Of a stretch of 64,000 bases of DNA, positions 15,562 to 27,769 are shown one piece after another. The notes under the pieces are model-generated. The model saw only the letters and a program-made list of their open reading frames with translations. It did no database searches and had not been told where the DNA came from. The position numbers and the translations under genes are program-made. This DNA comes from Chrysomallon squamiferum (lineage: Eukaryota; Mollusca; Gastropoda; Neomphalida; Peltospiridae), in the NCBI GenBank assembly GCA_012295275.1, contig CM022677.1, forward strand, positions 7,131,446 through 7,195,445. The letters are read 5' to 3'. Position 1 is the first letter of the stretch. Every line of letters starts with the position of its first letter.

Positions 15562-15801
15562 ATCATTTTAGTAAGGCTCGGTGAATTGTGTCTGAGTTTG
15601 AATGAGAAAACTGCTGTGTCACCTCATCGTACTAGCGAACACCTCAGACTCTGACACAGCGAAACAAACACTGATTAAAACGTGACTTTTGTACTTTTTG
15701 TTTTCTTAATCATTAGTTAAAAACTGTACCAAACTGGAGGCCCGTCCAGGATAGAATTGTAAAAAAGTTTTAAATTATTATAATATTTCAGAGACTTTGA
15801 A
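15562..15801. mobile_element. LTR-retroelement leader relic, copy B
   Basis: Tandem-duplicate partner of 9680-9920. The PBS-like 18-mer is at 15735-15752 and is unchanged between the two copies. Confidence 0.35.
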
Positions 15802-15840
15802 TGACACACTGACAGATATTTGGTTGTTATTTATTAATTA

Positions 15841-15886
<46 letters not shown>

Positions 15887-16178
15887 GCGGAATAAATTAT
15901 CACTTCCGAAGAGGGTTTTTATTTCGCAGAATGGTCTGGTGAGAAGGTTCGGGAACTATTTTATATAATACACATTTACTGTTCTGATGTCATTATTCTT
16001 TACTGCTATACTGAATGTTCAGGACTAGCGCCAAAACAGTTTTAAATGTGTCTTTGTTGTGTTCATATATATATATATGTTTGAACCTCAGTAGCAATAT
16101 AGACAGTAATTTTTGTACATGTTTCATTTATTCGTTATAAAATATATATTCCTAAATGTAATGAATTGAACAATTGAT

Positions 16179-16214
<36 letters not shown>

Positions 16215-16945
16215 TTTGTAACTAAATAAAGTTATATAATAGATAGATGTTCAAAGAAAAATATTAATATTATTGTTTTGGTTATATTTATTATTATTAC
16301 TGTTGTATTATTTATATATCGTACAAAACACATATCTTTTTCCGCGAAGTGTATTCTCTTACACTGTCATTCTACAAATCAGTTGCTGTGTCTAGTATTA
16401 CTAAACTAATTAAGCTGTAAAATTATGCTAAGTTAACAATTATGTTCAGTCCTGTTTAGTTTTACGACACGCCTATTAATCTTCCAAAAAACAGATGCAC
16501 CTGTGTTCGATAATAAAACATAATCTTGTCTTTATCTGCATTCGTCGTGTTTATTTATAAATACTCGATATTCGCCATTTTCTATTCAAGTTTAAAACTT
16601 TACCTCAGCGTCATGTTATATGTATTAAAGAAAAGTAAAATTATATGAATAATGAATAATAAATCAATAAATCACTAAATAGAAATTTAGAAGAAACACA
16701 ACGCCTTCGTTTCAAAAACAGAAGCTAATTTGCTACCGAGTATGTATTTATTTTTACATCACACATACACATACACACACACACTCACTCACGCACTCAC
16801 TCACTCACCACACATATACAGTACATCCGTCTATCGATGGGTGCGTACGGGTGTATGATGTGTACAAGTTTGTGTGTGTGTGTGTGTGCGGACAGACATA
16901 CATTGTTTCTAGAGCTCGATTTATTGTTCACCTTATTCTGAATGA

Positions 16946-16986
<41 letters not shown>

Positions 16987-19099
16987 CATTATTATTATTA
17001 TTATTGTGTTAAACATTGTTTAAACTGATATCTCAAAATGTTCTTTCACAGACATATAGGATGCTCTTTGACCCCATCTGTCATGCATAGGTACAAAAAA
17101 CAATAGTTACTAACTGATATCTCAAAAACGTGACTAGATGTGAAAATGGATACCTCGTGGGAGATCTATAATTATGTGTTTTAAATGCGGTGTTAGCGAT
17201 TTGTATCGACCTTTCTTTAGTTTGCTCATTCAAGTTAGTTGGAGCAAGGGACTGATTCACAATAGTCACAGAGGAGAGACACAGGGCCGGCACTAAAGAT
17301 TCAGTGTTGAAAAACACGATATTATTGTTGTTGTCGTTGTTGTTGTTTATTAATTTAATTTATATATTCTTTTATATTTTTTTTCTTCATATTTTCGTTT
17401 TGGTTTCAATTTTCTAACACTTAGTAACCTTATTAACACGGTCGTACTGTTAATTAATTTTATTGTTGTTTGCTTTATCATAAGAATATAAAGCTTTCGC
17501 GATTTTTATTCTCTCTCACTCTCTCTAAAGAAAAAAAAACGTTTTGTGAAAAATTGAAGGTTTGCACCCCTTCTTCATTTTCAGTTGGTATCTTCCTGAT
17601 CCTAGCGTCGCCTGTCAAAATTTCTGTACCTAATTTTATGGGTACAGTAGCATGGACCAACAGGAACGATAACTCGTAGTGGCTCAAATTACGTCACCGG
17701 AAAAAATGCCTCCAGTATTTAATGCGTGCAAACTACACCTGAAAATTCTTTTCTCTTCGGTTCTGACACTGGGAATGTTGCCAATTAGAAAAGTTATAAC
17801 GAATTATAATTTTAGTTTATTATGTACGCATTTGCGCTAAAATAATCCAGTTTGAAAAGTTTGATTAAGTTGAAAAGGTAGTTACGAAAGGCGCATTACA
17901 TCATGGTTTTGTAATATGAACAACCATCCTTATCTTTGTCAGTGTAAATCATAACAAGTTGAGAAAATAGACGTAAAATAATTGAATTTGGAAGGTTAAA
18001 AACGTCCGTGAGCCCACAGAAACTTCCGATCGAAATCTGTCGAAAATCGTCGAACGCCGATTAGTGTTTACCAACTTTTAAACACGTATTCCTTCATAAT
18101 GCAACCAATTCTACATGGAGTAATAAAAGAAAGTTGGGGTAATATGCCGTTTAATGAATGCTTCATATATATACATATATATATGTCTATTATTGAGTAG
18201 AAATTTTTGTAAAGCTCGAATATTTTTATTTATTTCTTTTTTTTGATAACTTCGATCTCATACAATCTCGTACCCGTTTCGTACTAATTTGTGTTTCCAG
18301 AGATTATTACGAGGTCGCCAGCCAAAAAATAAAAAAAATAAAAAAAATAATAAAAAAAATAAAATCAATAATTTTCACAGACACAGGCGCGTGAGTCTGA
18401 AGATGGTGTGAGTCTGAAGATGACTATTCACATGAAGTACCATAATGCGGACACGTTACTCTGCTAAAACTCCATAGCGGACAGTTCTGAGTACGTAGTT
18501 GTAAAACGAGACTTGATTCCATTATAATTCTATTTTTCTTAAAAAATTAGATGTATTAGATGTGGTATTTACATGTAAAAAGCAAATTGATCACATGTTA
18601 TTTGAATGATTGGTGACGTAAATAAAATATTTTGTCCTTCTTGTTCAGTAGAAATACCATTTGTTTAATGGGAAAATTTTGAAACGTAAATTCATAATTA
18701 TTACATCTAAGACGTGTATTTACACGAACCTGACGTTTCTTTTTTTACACGTTCGAGTTAGACTAATCAAAGATCTACTTGGAAAAAAAGATATGTGGGG
18801 CGCGTTGCTGCACTTACGATATGACAAATTTTTAGATTTTACTTTTTTATTATTAATTAATTAATTTATTTATTTTCAAAAATTTGCTTCTTATGTTTAT
18901 TTCAATAGACTTTTTTTTCTTATTATTATTTTCAGTTTCATCTCCCCACAATCTACAGTAGAATAGTTGTCTTGCACCTGAAATAAAAATTATGACGTCA
19001 CAAAGCTAATATTTCTAAATAAATAAATATACAATAAATAATCAAATAAATAATAATTAAAGTACTGCATTCGGAGGTTATTTTTTTATTTAATAATTT

Positions 19100-19145
19100 T
19101 GTTGTTGTTGTTGTTCTTCTTCTTGTTGTTCTTCTTCTTGTTCTT

Positions 19146-19176
<31 letters not shown>

Positions 19177-19192
19177 TTATTATTATTATTAT
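19100..19192. repeat. (GTT/CTT)n-(ATT)n microsatellite
   Basis: Mixed GTT and CTT repeats followed by pure CTT and ATT. It serves as the polypyrimidine tract just before the TTTTCAG acceptor at 19193-19198. Confidence 0.9.
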
Positions 19193-19198
19193 TTTCAG

Positions 19199-19446
19199 AG
19201 ATATGGCTTCAAGTTCCTAAAACCAAATGTCTTGTTCTCTTTGTTCGGATGTTTCCAAGGATCCACGTTGTCTTTTGTGTGGTCACTCGTTTTGTACAAA
19301 ATGCCTGCAGGTTTATTTAAACAAAAATTATCAAAACAGCGACAAACAAATCTCGTACCCGATCTGCAGTGAAGACAGCGCAGACCAATTTCTTATAAAC
19401 ATTGCATTAGAGGAGGCAATTAGCAAACTGGAACGTTGTAAGACTG
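19199..19446 (+). pseudogene. TRIM-like relic, exon 1: RING finger
   Basis: The acceptor is TTTTCAG (ends 19198). An ATG at 19203 is stopped by TAA 19218-19220; a second ATG at 19227 opens the RING. Residues 3-6 give CSLC, about 16-25 CGHSFCTKC, and about 48-51 YPIC. All ligands are present except the penultimate cysteine, replaced by Tyr (TAC, one base from TGC). The tail ALEEAISKLERCKTG looks like the helix that usually follows a TRIM RING. The exon ends in phase 1 before GTGAGT. Confidence 0.75.
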
Positions 19447-20087
19447 GTGAGTCAGCAGTGTTCTGTTTACATATAGTTATTATTAAACTAATAATATTTA
19501 TGTCGTGTATTACTATTGTATCATTGTAGAAGAGAAATACAGAAAATTAACTGATATAATGAATTTTCAAATTGTACGCAGATCTTTACCAATAGCAGTA
19601 ATACTAGTACTTTTTTTTTTTTTTTCCACTATGCAGAGGTCTCGCGGGCCCCTATCACTTACGGCTTACGACGAGTTCGCCCGCCATTTGTCAGCAACGA
19701 CAGCAATATCCGCCACCCGTTTATTTAGACTGGCTGTCATGTCATTGTTTTGCACTTTTGGGTTCACAGCAGTTCACGTGTCTTGTCTCTAAACAAAATA
19801 GATGTAATCTGAAGCGACGACTCAAATGGTCGCAATCCGATTTCTCTGAATTTCAATGATCGCTACAAATTGTAACTGACTGTATTGATGCAATTATTTA
19901 TAGGAGTATTTTTGATTGTTCAAAGTACTTATAACCTGAACATTGTTCTGTACCATCCGTTTAACTTGCACCAGTTACGCCGATTCCCGCCATCCCTTTC
20001 ACAAATGCTGGCGAAACCACTATGAGTATTATTAGTAATAGTTGTAGTAATAGCGGTACTAGTTGTAGTAGTGGTAGAAGTAGTAGC

Positions 20088-20139
<52 letters not shown>

Positions 20140-20187
20140 CATTTTGTTAATTGCCATAATTATTATTTATTTATATATTTATTTCAG
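19447..20187 (+). other. Intron of the TRIM-like relic
   Basis: It begins GTGAGTCAGC and ends ATTTATTTCAG. It contains a T run (19611-19625), a less AT-rich insert of unknown origin at about 19626-19800 (with GCGGGCCCCTATCACTTACG) and an (AGT)n microsatellite at about 20085-20138. Confidence 0.5.
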
Positions 20188-20272
20188 TTCGAAAGAATGA
20201 TCAGATTTCTCTTCTGACTTCTGTTTCTGGAAAAACTTGCGACTGAGATGATGATATGGCTGAGAAACTTCG

Positions 20273-20678
20273 GTAAGACGACACGTACACTACAGAAGAG
20301 ATACGAAGTATTGGTAACAGTTTAATCTGAGACAGACGGAGAGAAACACTGAAACACACAGACACCATTAAAACAAAAACAAAAAAGATAAATTCAATCC
20401 TTGCCTGTTCTCCATCCTGATTTTAGGTGAGACAACAGTAAAATTGTTGTTAGTGATTAAGACAATAGATGTGTAAAACGTTTTTGTTTAGAAAGGAAAT
20501 CACGGATAAATAAACATGTTACTTTATCTGATCCATGCGGTCTTGCTGAATCACGTGATCAACTGAGTGATGTTGCTGTTGTTGTTGCTCTGCCAGATGA
20601 AAATAAAATATAGTTTTTAAATTTTAAAAACTTCAAACTGATCAAAACAGTTCAAACTGATAAAGCGTAGCATTTTAG
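20273..20678 (+). other. Second intron of the TRIM-like relic
   Basis: It begins GTAAGACGAC and ends GCATTTTAG. The only notable item is an internal GTTGTTGTTG run near 20572-20589. The polypyrimidine tract is weak. Confidence 0.45.
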
Positions 20679-21284
20679 CGCTGTGTTACCTGGCAACCGT
20701 CTCGCGGTCACTGGATACACTAGTGGTCAGTGCTTGGACATACTGACAGACAGTGGTCAGATCATTAATTCTATCTCAACAGATTTGATCCCCAGGCCGT
20801 CGTGTCTCACAGTTCACGATCAATGTCTGATAGTTGTGTCAGATGAAAACAGTGTAGTTTGTGTGACGTAATCAGGTGACGTCAAATGGGAGTCACGTGA
20901 TTCAGACAGACTGAGAGACTTGAGACTTGTACGTGGGAGAGTTCAGCAGAGATATAAAAATATTTACATGGTCTAAAAAGGTAGCTTCAACCTATCTGCT
21001 AACTTAGTTTCGCTTTAGTGTTTTCAAGTTGAAAGTCGACAGACATTTCTTTCTTTACATGAATTGATAAATAAACAGAAAATTAGTTATATTATTTATT
21101 TACTTATTAATTTAGTTACTTTGTTTAATTTCATCTTTTTTATTAAATATAATAACTAAATCATTAATTCATTATTTTTTTTAATTATGATTATTATTCT
21201 TAAAGTCTCGTTTAAAAATACTAAATTGCAAGATAAATTTCAAAACAAAATGTGATTTAATTTTAAAATTTTCATCCAGTTTTG

Positions 21285-21286
<2 letters not shown>

Positions 21287-21363
<77 letters not shown>
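21287..21363. repeat. (CT)n microsatellite
   Basis: A pure CT array. The surrounding 20977-21700 is AT-rich flank of the TRIM-like relic with no other recognisable feature. Confidence 0.9.
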
Positions 21364-21366
<3 letters not shown>

Positions 21367-21710
21367 ATTATTATAAACTATTCTGTTATTTTGTAGTTTA
21401 CTTCAAGAAAGTTGTGGTATCCAGTGTAATCAAAATAAAACTAAAATAAAACATTTGTATGATAAAAATAAAATTCTTCTGTCATTATTTTATTTAAATT
21501 TTAAAACTATTTTACACTGTTTCTTGATATTCACCTATATAATATATATGTCTGTCTTATTATAAATTTATTATTAACAGCTAATACAAATTATTTGGGG
21601 TTTTTTGGATGAGGGTTCCAAGTGTACTCAACTATTCTACTTCATTTTTTCTTTTTATTTTGCCTGACATACTTTATAAAATGTTCTCTTCAGACATGGA
21701 GAAGAAGAAA

Positions 21711-21713
<3 letters not shown>

Positions 21714-21741
<28 letters not shown>

Positions 21742-21800
21742 AGACACACACACACGCACACACACACAAACACACGCACACACACACACAGACACAAACC
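21714..21800. repeat. (CT)n-(CA)n microsatellite
   Basis: A CT run at 21714-21741, then imperfect CA repeats. The following 21843-21960 resembles the dispersed family represented at 11340-11460. Confidence 0.85.
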
Positions 21801-21971
21801 AACACAAATAAAATAGGAGAAACAACCGCAGGAACGAAAAGTGCATGACTAAATATGAAACTGTATACTGGAGATCTACAGACACGCGTTTTAAATACGG
21901 GTGTTAGGGGTCGTGTTACCTCTTTATTTACTGAATACGTTCAAGTTAGTTTCTGAGCGGGCGCATCACCT

Positions 21972-22770
21972 ATTAAAATATATTATTTTATTTCTATTAC
22001 TGTTCCTGTCGTTGCCACCGTACCGGCGTTGCCTCTAACGTTCTCGGTGTACTCCTCATTATTCGTTTTCGTTTTTTATTCGCTGTTATTCTTATTTATG
22101 ACCGAACCATCCTATATTAAAATATATTATTATTATCTCTATTCATGTCGCCGTCATTACCATCGTATACGACGTTGTTCTCAACGTTCTCTTTTTATTA
22201 GCTATTATTCTTACCTTATTAGATATATTATTACTATATTTCTATTAATGTCGCTGTCGTTGTCGTCGTAACGGCGTTGTTCCTAACGTCATTCAAGTAC
22301 TTGTTATTCTTTTGCGCTTTTTATTTCCTCATACTTTCTGAGCGGGCACATCTTAAAATATATTAATGCAATTTCTATTAATGTGACCGTCATTGCCGTC
22401 GTACCGGCGTTGTTCTGAATGTTTTGGTGTAATTGTCATTATTATTTTCCGCGTTTTAAAATCTGTTATTCTTACCATCCTATCTGGAATATATGGTTAC
22501 TATTTGCCGTCGTAATGGCCTTGTTCTTAACGTTCTCGGTGTAGTTTTCATAATTCTTTTACGCTTTTTATTCGCTGTTATTCTTACTTTCTGACCATGC
22601 GAATCCTTTATTAAAATATATTGCTATTGTATCTGTTAATGTCGCCGTCGTTGCCGTCGTAAACGGGTTGTTCTTAACCTCTTAGTGTCCGCATCCCATT
22701 AAAATGTATTATTAGTTTTTATTAATATCGCCGTTGTTGTCGTCATAACGGTGTTGTTTCTGACGTTATT
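21972..22770. repeat. Satellite: seven units of about 90-140 bp
   Basis: Units begin near 21972, 22114, 22218, 22354, 22485, 22608 and 22699. Each starts with an ATTAAAATATATTATT-like word, has a CG-rich core (AATGTCGCCGTCGTTGCCGT and close variants, then CGGCGTTGTTC) and usually ends with GCTGTTATTCTTAC. CpG-bearing cores contrast with the AT-rich surroundings. Inverted copies of one to two units occur at about 36995-37165 and 37720-37765. Confidence 0.85.
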
Positions 22771-23394
22771 ACTTACTTAGTTTTTAATTTAATTATTTAT
22801 TTATTTTTGCATGATTAGAGGAAAATAATGCAATAAAACAATGATAGACTTTCACTGGAATTGTCTCATTTATCTATGAGAAAGGTTTTTATTTTTACTA
22901 TATGAATCAAATAAAAATGACAACATGAAAACATTAATGAAATATACATATTTATATAATCTGTTCATTCTTTGAGTGTTTGAATGAAAGTAAAATATAT
23001 CATTCAGCTGTCTCTCTCATTCACTTAGCTGTCTTTATAACTTGTCTCTGTCTCATTTGTATCTCTAACTTGTCTCAGTCTAATTCAGTTGTCTTTGTCA
23101 TTTGTCTCTGCCTCATTCACTTGTTTCTATCTATCTCAATTTATAATTATTTTCGACAAATTTGGACTGTTGACATATGCAGTTTTTTAATCAAATGGTT
23201 GTTAGAATGAGCAAAAATAAATATCAGATTTGTGGTTATTAGTAACTTAATTTTCACTACTAACAGATTTTGAAAAAAATATTTGATTACTGTTACTTCA
23301 ATTAATATTTTATCAAGAGAGAATAAAAAGTACAACTCACACCAGCAATCTATAGAGAGAATTCATTTAAATTATGTAAAATAAAGTAGTTATT

Positions 23395-23515
23395 ATTGTT
23401 ATTATTATTACTATTATTATTATTGTTATTACTATTATTACTATTATTATTGTTGTTCTTGTTATTACTATTATTGTTATTATTATTGTTATTGTTATTA
23501 TTATTATAATAAATA
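23395..23515. repeat. Imperfect (ATT/GTT)n microsatellite
   Basis: Interleaved TTA, TTG and CTA trinucleotides. The preceding 22771-23394 is AT-rich with a TCTGTCTCATT-like simple patch near 23010-23130 and nothing coding. Confidence 0.85.
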
Positions 23516-23784
23516 ATTCTGCCTGTCCTTATTCACTGGGTTTCTTCACTTGGAAATAAAACTAAACAACTTTCTTAGCTGAAATAGATGAGATTTTTTA
23601 CTGCATACAAAGTAACATTAAACATGATAATGCCCATTTAACAATTTGTAAACTTTACCATCATGATCATGTCTCCTTTATCATAAAGTAACTATTCACA
23701 CCAGCTCACAGAAACATTTACATATTATTTCAGATTCAGTATTTGCCTTTACAATGTCTTTGTGTACGTTTTTACTGATCTAGG

Positions 23785-24050
23785 TTGCAAAATGGGAAAT
23801 TTAATTAAATTTATATACATTATAGGCCACCAAATGAGAAATTTATATCATTTAAAAATATATTTAAATTAATATGTGGACACAATCTATTTTTAATGAA
23901 TTTTTGTTTTAGACAGGAGCTGACAAAAGGGAAATTTACATATATTTAAAACATTTTTAAATTAAAATGTCATAACAATCTATTTTAATGAATGTTTAAC
24001 AATATAGGCCAACAAATAAAAATCTGCATATAATTCCATATTTAAGGTGT
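23785..24050. repeat. Degenerate tandem repeat, about 90-95 bp unit
   Basis: Three to four units with ATAGGCCAACAAAT-, GAAATTTA- and CAATCTATTTTTAATGAAT-like words at similar spacing (starts near 23785, 23825, 23913 and 24008). Each unit break looks like a TTTTAG or ATATAG site. No coding content is seen. Confidence 0.6.
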
Positions 24051-24449
24051 TAACGAAAAATATATATATTTTTAATAAATTTTTTAATAGACCATTAAAG
24101 GTATGGCTTTGTCTACAAATACAAAGATTGCTGATGTGAAACGCTACTTCCAGATGTAATCAGTTGCAGAAACTGGTTCATCTAAACATTCTTTAAATTT
24201 CTGAGTTATACAAACATATTATACATCTTATTTCTTTGTATTCATTCAAATTCAGACCATACTCTTAAATTGTGAAAGAGAACATTTTGTTTAATAATAC
24301 AAGAATCATCTCTCACTTAGCAAAACGGTAATTTTGAAACAAAAAACAGCATTACCCCATTTAGTTAAAATCAAAGATGGTGAATATGAATAAGAATTAT
24401 TTAGATAACAGTAGTAGTATTGGAAGTAATAATAATACTAATGACAATA

Positions 24450-24450
24450 A

Positions 24451-24509
<59 letters not shown>

Positions 24510-24510
24510 G
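24450..24510. repeat. (AAT)n microsatellite
   Basis: A pure AAT run, with looser AAT-rich sequence to 24620. Asn or Ile runs in the frames are artefacts. Confidence 0.9.
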
Positions 24511-24879
24511 AAGTTGTAATAATAAAATGAACAATAATTATCTCAATATTATTAGCATAATAGCATAATAATAATAATAAACTAATAATAGTAATAATAA
24601 TAAAAATAATAATAAAATTTTTACATTTCACCATTTGATATGAGTCTATTTTCTGTCATTATCATTACAGAAATGACTAAAATACTTAACCTCTTAATAC
24701 AAACATTCTTACTGTATAATTAACCAATCCATTGAAAATATTATAATATTGGATGGTATAAAACATAAAATTACAATAAGATTTGTTTTCCTGTTCACTA
24801 AGAGTGAATTACAAAGTCAATAGTTTAAAAAAGATAAAATAGATACATTTGTTATCAATGATCAATACATAAAGTAAAC

Positions 24880-25826
24880 TACTTTTGATTGGCTAATATG
24901 TCTGAGAAAATCATTTTCATTGGTTTAAAAACAGTCACATATATTTTTTATAGATATTATATAAATATCAAATGTAATATAAAACTGACATTTTTATTTT
25001 TATGTGATATTTTTCTTTGTCTGATGTCATGTTATAAAACAGGACTTTTCATTGGTTAAAGCTCAGATCTATTCTACTGTTTGACTGGCCACAAGACTGG
25101 CTAATAAATAAATAATTTCATTGGTTAATTATTAAAGCCATTCCTATTTTCATTGGTCAGCTGACGATCCAATCACCTCTCAGGATTTCATTTGTAATTA
25201 GAGAGTTTTTTCTGTGCACAGTTTTCACTGTTTGATTCAAGTGCTGAGTTTAAAATGTAAATCCATTAAAACATTAACAAATATGTACAAAAATCGGCTA
25301 AGATGAAAAATTCATTTTTTCTGAGACTGTTTCCTGTAACAAGATTTCACTGGCTAGTGTGTTGTACCACTGTTTTGTATTGTTTCTTCAGACGTATCCG
25401 GTGATCCTTTGACACTGATTCACACAAACATTTTCTTTAGATCATCAATGGTAATTTAAATAAACACAAAGTTCTTTCACAATAATGTTTCATTTGCATA
25501 TTTGTTTGAATGGTCCAAGGTATTGAATATTTCTCTGGTTAATTTCTCTGAATAATGTATTCAAAATTTTTCAAGAACAACACTGATTGGTTTTGGTCAG
25601 TCACTTTTTACATTCATGATGATTGGTTTATTACAGATCAGTGGCCAGTCTTTTATTACAGACACCATGACTGGCTATTTTTAACTCTCAGATCACCATG
25701 GTTACATGATTGGTAAATAACAAATTTTTTTACCAGTCTTTTCTTACAGACACAGTGACTGGATAACAGAACTCTCAGAATTTTGTTACAATCATAGTGA
25801 TTGGTTAATTTAAAATCCCAGATCTG
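24880..25826 (-). repeat. Probable 3' UTR of the MCC-like gene with repeated ATTGG words
   Basis: Just after the MCC stop codon there are about thirteen ATTGG or ACTGG words followed by TTAA, CTAA or TCAG (for example near 24887, 24919, 25051, 25120, 25151, 25584, 25620, 25709 and 25799), often paired with AGATCT or CTCAGATC. On the transcript strand they read CCAAT. Spacing is irregular, so this is a decayed minisatellite or short-element cluster. Assignment to the 3' UTR rests on position only. Confidence 0.45.
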
Positions 25827-26007
25827 CTATAATGAAGTCTCATTGGTTGGTGGCCTAACAGTGTCTATCTCAAGAACTTCAGTTCTTTGTTTGAGCAGTT
25901 TTATCTGTCTCTCGTAGCAATCTGTCATCCCCTGTAACTGAGTCTCAAGTTTCTTCAGCTTGCTCTGGTACTTTTTCTTTGCTTTATCAAACGCTGATAT
26001 CAAGGCA
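25827..26007 (-). CDS. MCC: MCC-like terminal exon
   Basis: The acceptor TTTCTCTTACAG ends at 26008. The first base completes a serine codon from the previous exon; then ALISAFDKAKKKYQSKLKK, LETQLQGM, ERQIKLLKQR and PTNETSL-TAG (25827-25829). Coiled-coil heptads run to about 15 residues before the end. The closing ETSL is the class I PDZ ligand typical of MCC, known to bind NHERF- and Scribble-type PDZ proteins. The exon is fully open and its phase matches the preceding exon, so this part is undamaged. Confidence 0.88.
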
Positions 26008-26400
26008 CTGTAAGAGAAAAAGTAAATAAAAATATAAATAAATATATTAATAAAAAAAAAATAGAAAAAAAAAATATAAAATTAGTTTATGGTATTAAGG
26101 CACTATGGGGGGTAAACAAAGGAAAATAAAAATAATATAAAATTAGAATATGTTATTTATGTTACAAAAATACTAATCATGTAAAGGAACTACACAAATA
26201 AAAATAATGCTTTATAAAATAAAGTGAAATAAGAAGATGTAAAATTAAATCATTTACAATAAAATTAAAAAAATTAGAATAATAATGATATCAAGACATT
26301 ACAGGGCAAAAAATAAAGTAAAATAAAGATTATGTCAATTATTACAGAAATACTAATGCTATCACTACAAAACATTACAAAACAAAACAAAACAAAATTA
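25996..26400. repeat. Tandem repeats seeded by an exon/intron boundary
   Basis: The terminal exon's 5' end plus its acceptor (GATATCAAGGCACTGTAAG on the plus strand) is echoed in the intron at about 26089 (GGTATTAAGGCACTATGG), 26184 and 26285 (GATATCAAGACATTACAGG), each followed by AAATAAAAATA-like sequence. The period is about 95 bp. Only the first copy is a functional-looking acceptor. Confidence 0.6.
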
Positions 26401-26693
26401 AATGAAAACTAGATGCAATTTATATTAGAAATATATAAATGTTAGTAAAAGTGATTTTAGAACTGCACAAAAAACTCTTCCACAAAAAATCCCAGACTGA
26501 AAAACCAATGACATTATGTAAATTTATATACTGTTTATATAATTATAATATATTCATGTAATAAGTTTAGTATCAAAATGTCTCTAAATATAATTTGAAT
26601 TTCTGTTTGAAACGTGTGTATGTGTTTGCATAGATCAATGTTTAGTGTAGAACATGTAGATTATGCATGACATGCATACACCTGTATGTTTAC

Positions 26694-26913
26694 CTGTTAG
26701 CTCGTTTCAGGTCATTGACAAACTCTGCTGACTGCTGATGTCTGGTTTCTGAGTTTTTAGAGATTTTCTCTAGAGCAGCCACTAACTCTTGTACACTGAA
26801 TTTGAGTCGTTTTCTCTTCTGAGCGACTCACACAGATCCTGAGCTATCTCCATCACATCATTCGATCTCAACTCACAGATAGCTGGCGCTGTCAGCTCAT
26901 CATCTTCATCATC
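26694..26913 (-). CDS. MCC: MCC-like exon with one-base frameshift
   Basis: The exon is bounded by TTTATCATCAG and GTAAACATAC. It starts in frame with DDEDDELTAPAICELRSND, then DLCESLRRE; after a four-A run (26810-26813 on the plus strand, TTTT) the frame must slip by one for RLKFSVQELVAALEKISKN and RHQQSAEFVNDLKRAN to be read. A fifth A would keep the family reading (RREKRLK) intact. The exon ends in phase 2 (AG|), matching the T that opens the terminal exon. Confidence 0.82.
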
Positions 26914-27090
26914 CTGATGATAAACAATTATTCATTAAGAACTTTAGTAATTATGAAAGCTATCAAATTATTATCTTTATCATGATGATAATCAATGAAA
27001 ACTTGATTATAATAACAGAATTAAAATTGTAATGATTTATATCAATAGAATTATCATAATCATCATGATGATAAATGATTGAAACTCAGT
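26905..27090. repeat. Repeated acceptor-boundary words in the next intron
   Basis: The acceptor region of the 26694-26913 exon (CATCATCCTGATGATAAACA on the plus strand) recurs as ATCATGATGATAATCAATG (about 26980) and ATCATCATGATGATAAATGA (about 27060), with similar ATTATGAA and AATTATTA flanks. The period is about 75-80 bp. Confidence 0.5.
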
Positions 27091-27769
27091 TATATAATAA
27101 AATTGGAATTATGAATGTTGTCTGTTCCTTACCTTAACACCTTAATGAATAATAATTTAAAACATTTAAAATTTAATAATTACAAATGTTTTCAATTAAT
27201 TATTATCATAATGAAAATTTTAAAAGTAATTATGAAAAAGAGTATCAGTGGTTATGGCATACAAAATCAATATTATGATATAACCTATCATTATTACCTA
27301 TTATTATTACATTCTGTTACACTCAGTATTCTTAGAAAGATACATTTAAAATTATAATAAAGAACTGTGATAAACAGTATCAGTAGTTATGACACAATTA
27401 TCTATATAGTAAGTTTGTATTATTTGGTTTTCTCTGTTTATATGAACAAGTCATTTTATTTAGAATACTTACATAATAAAATAAACAGACATATTCTATA
27501 AATATTATTTAGATTTTTTTTCTCTTTTTAAATCAGGTTTAAAACACACAAACATGTGACAAATAATAAAATAAATAATGTGACATATCTACTGTGTATG
27601 TTATTATTATATTTGGTTCCCCTGTTTATATAATTATCTCTGTCTAACTGCTAGATAAAGTAAGAGAAAATCACTTGTTTGTGTTTGCCCAGTCTGTTTA
27701 TATAATTATATATATATATACTGTCTAACTTAGAAGAGATAAAGTGATAGATAAAACAGAGATAATCAC

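Larger units (their letters stand above)
19199..20976 (+). pseudogene. TRIM-like (RING plus beta-propeller) gene relic
   Basis: Three exons can be recognised, with matching phases at both junctions. Exon 1 (19199-19446) encodes a RING finger: CSLC, then CLLCGHSFCTKC, then YPICSED. Its donor is G|GTGAGT. Exon 2 (20188-20272) joins it in phase (G|TT) and holds RKNDQISLLTSVSGKTCD followed by TGA (20244-20246). Exon 3 (20679-20976) joins in phase (CG|C) and reads AVLPGNRLAVTGYTSGQCLD, then a beta-propeller-like stretch with QCLIVVSDENSVV, a TAA at 20869-20871, and SGDVKWES beyond it. TRIM proteins are E3 ubiquitin ligases with RING, B-box, coiled coil and often NHL-type propeller; here B-box and coiled coil are absent. 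The seventh zinc ligand is Tyr (YPIC for CPIC). A TAA at 19218-19220 also separates an upstream ATG from the RING. I read it as a decayed member of an expanded TRIM family. Confidence 0.7.

Noticed and set aside
19505-19792. 95-codon frame inside the TRIM intron
   Set aside because: It crosses a T run and unassigned insert, lacks any domain, and lies between two splice sites whose phases match.
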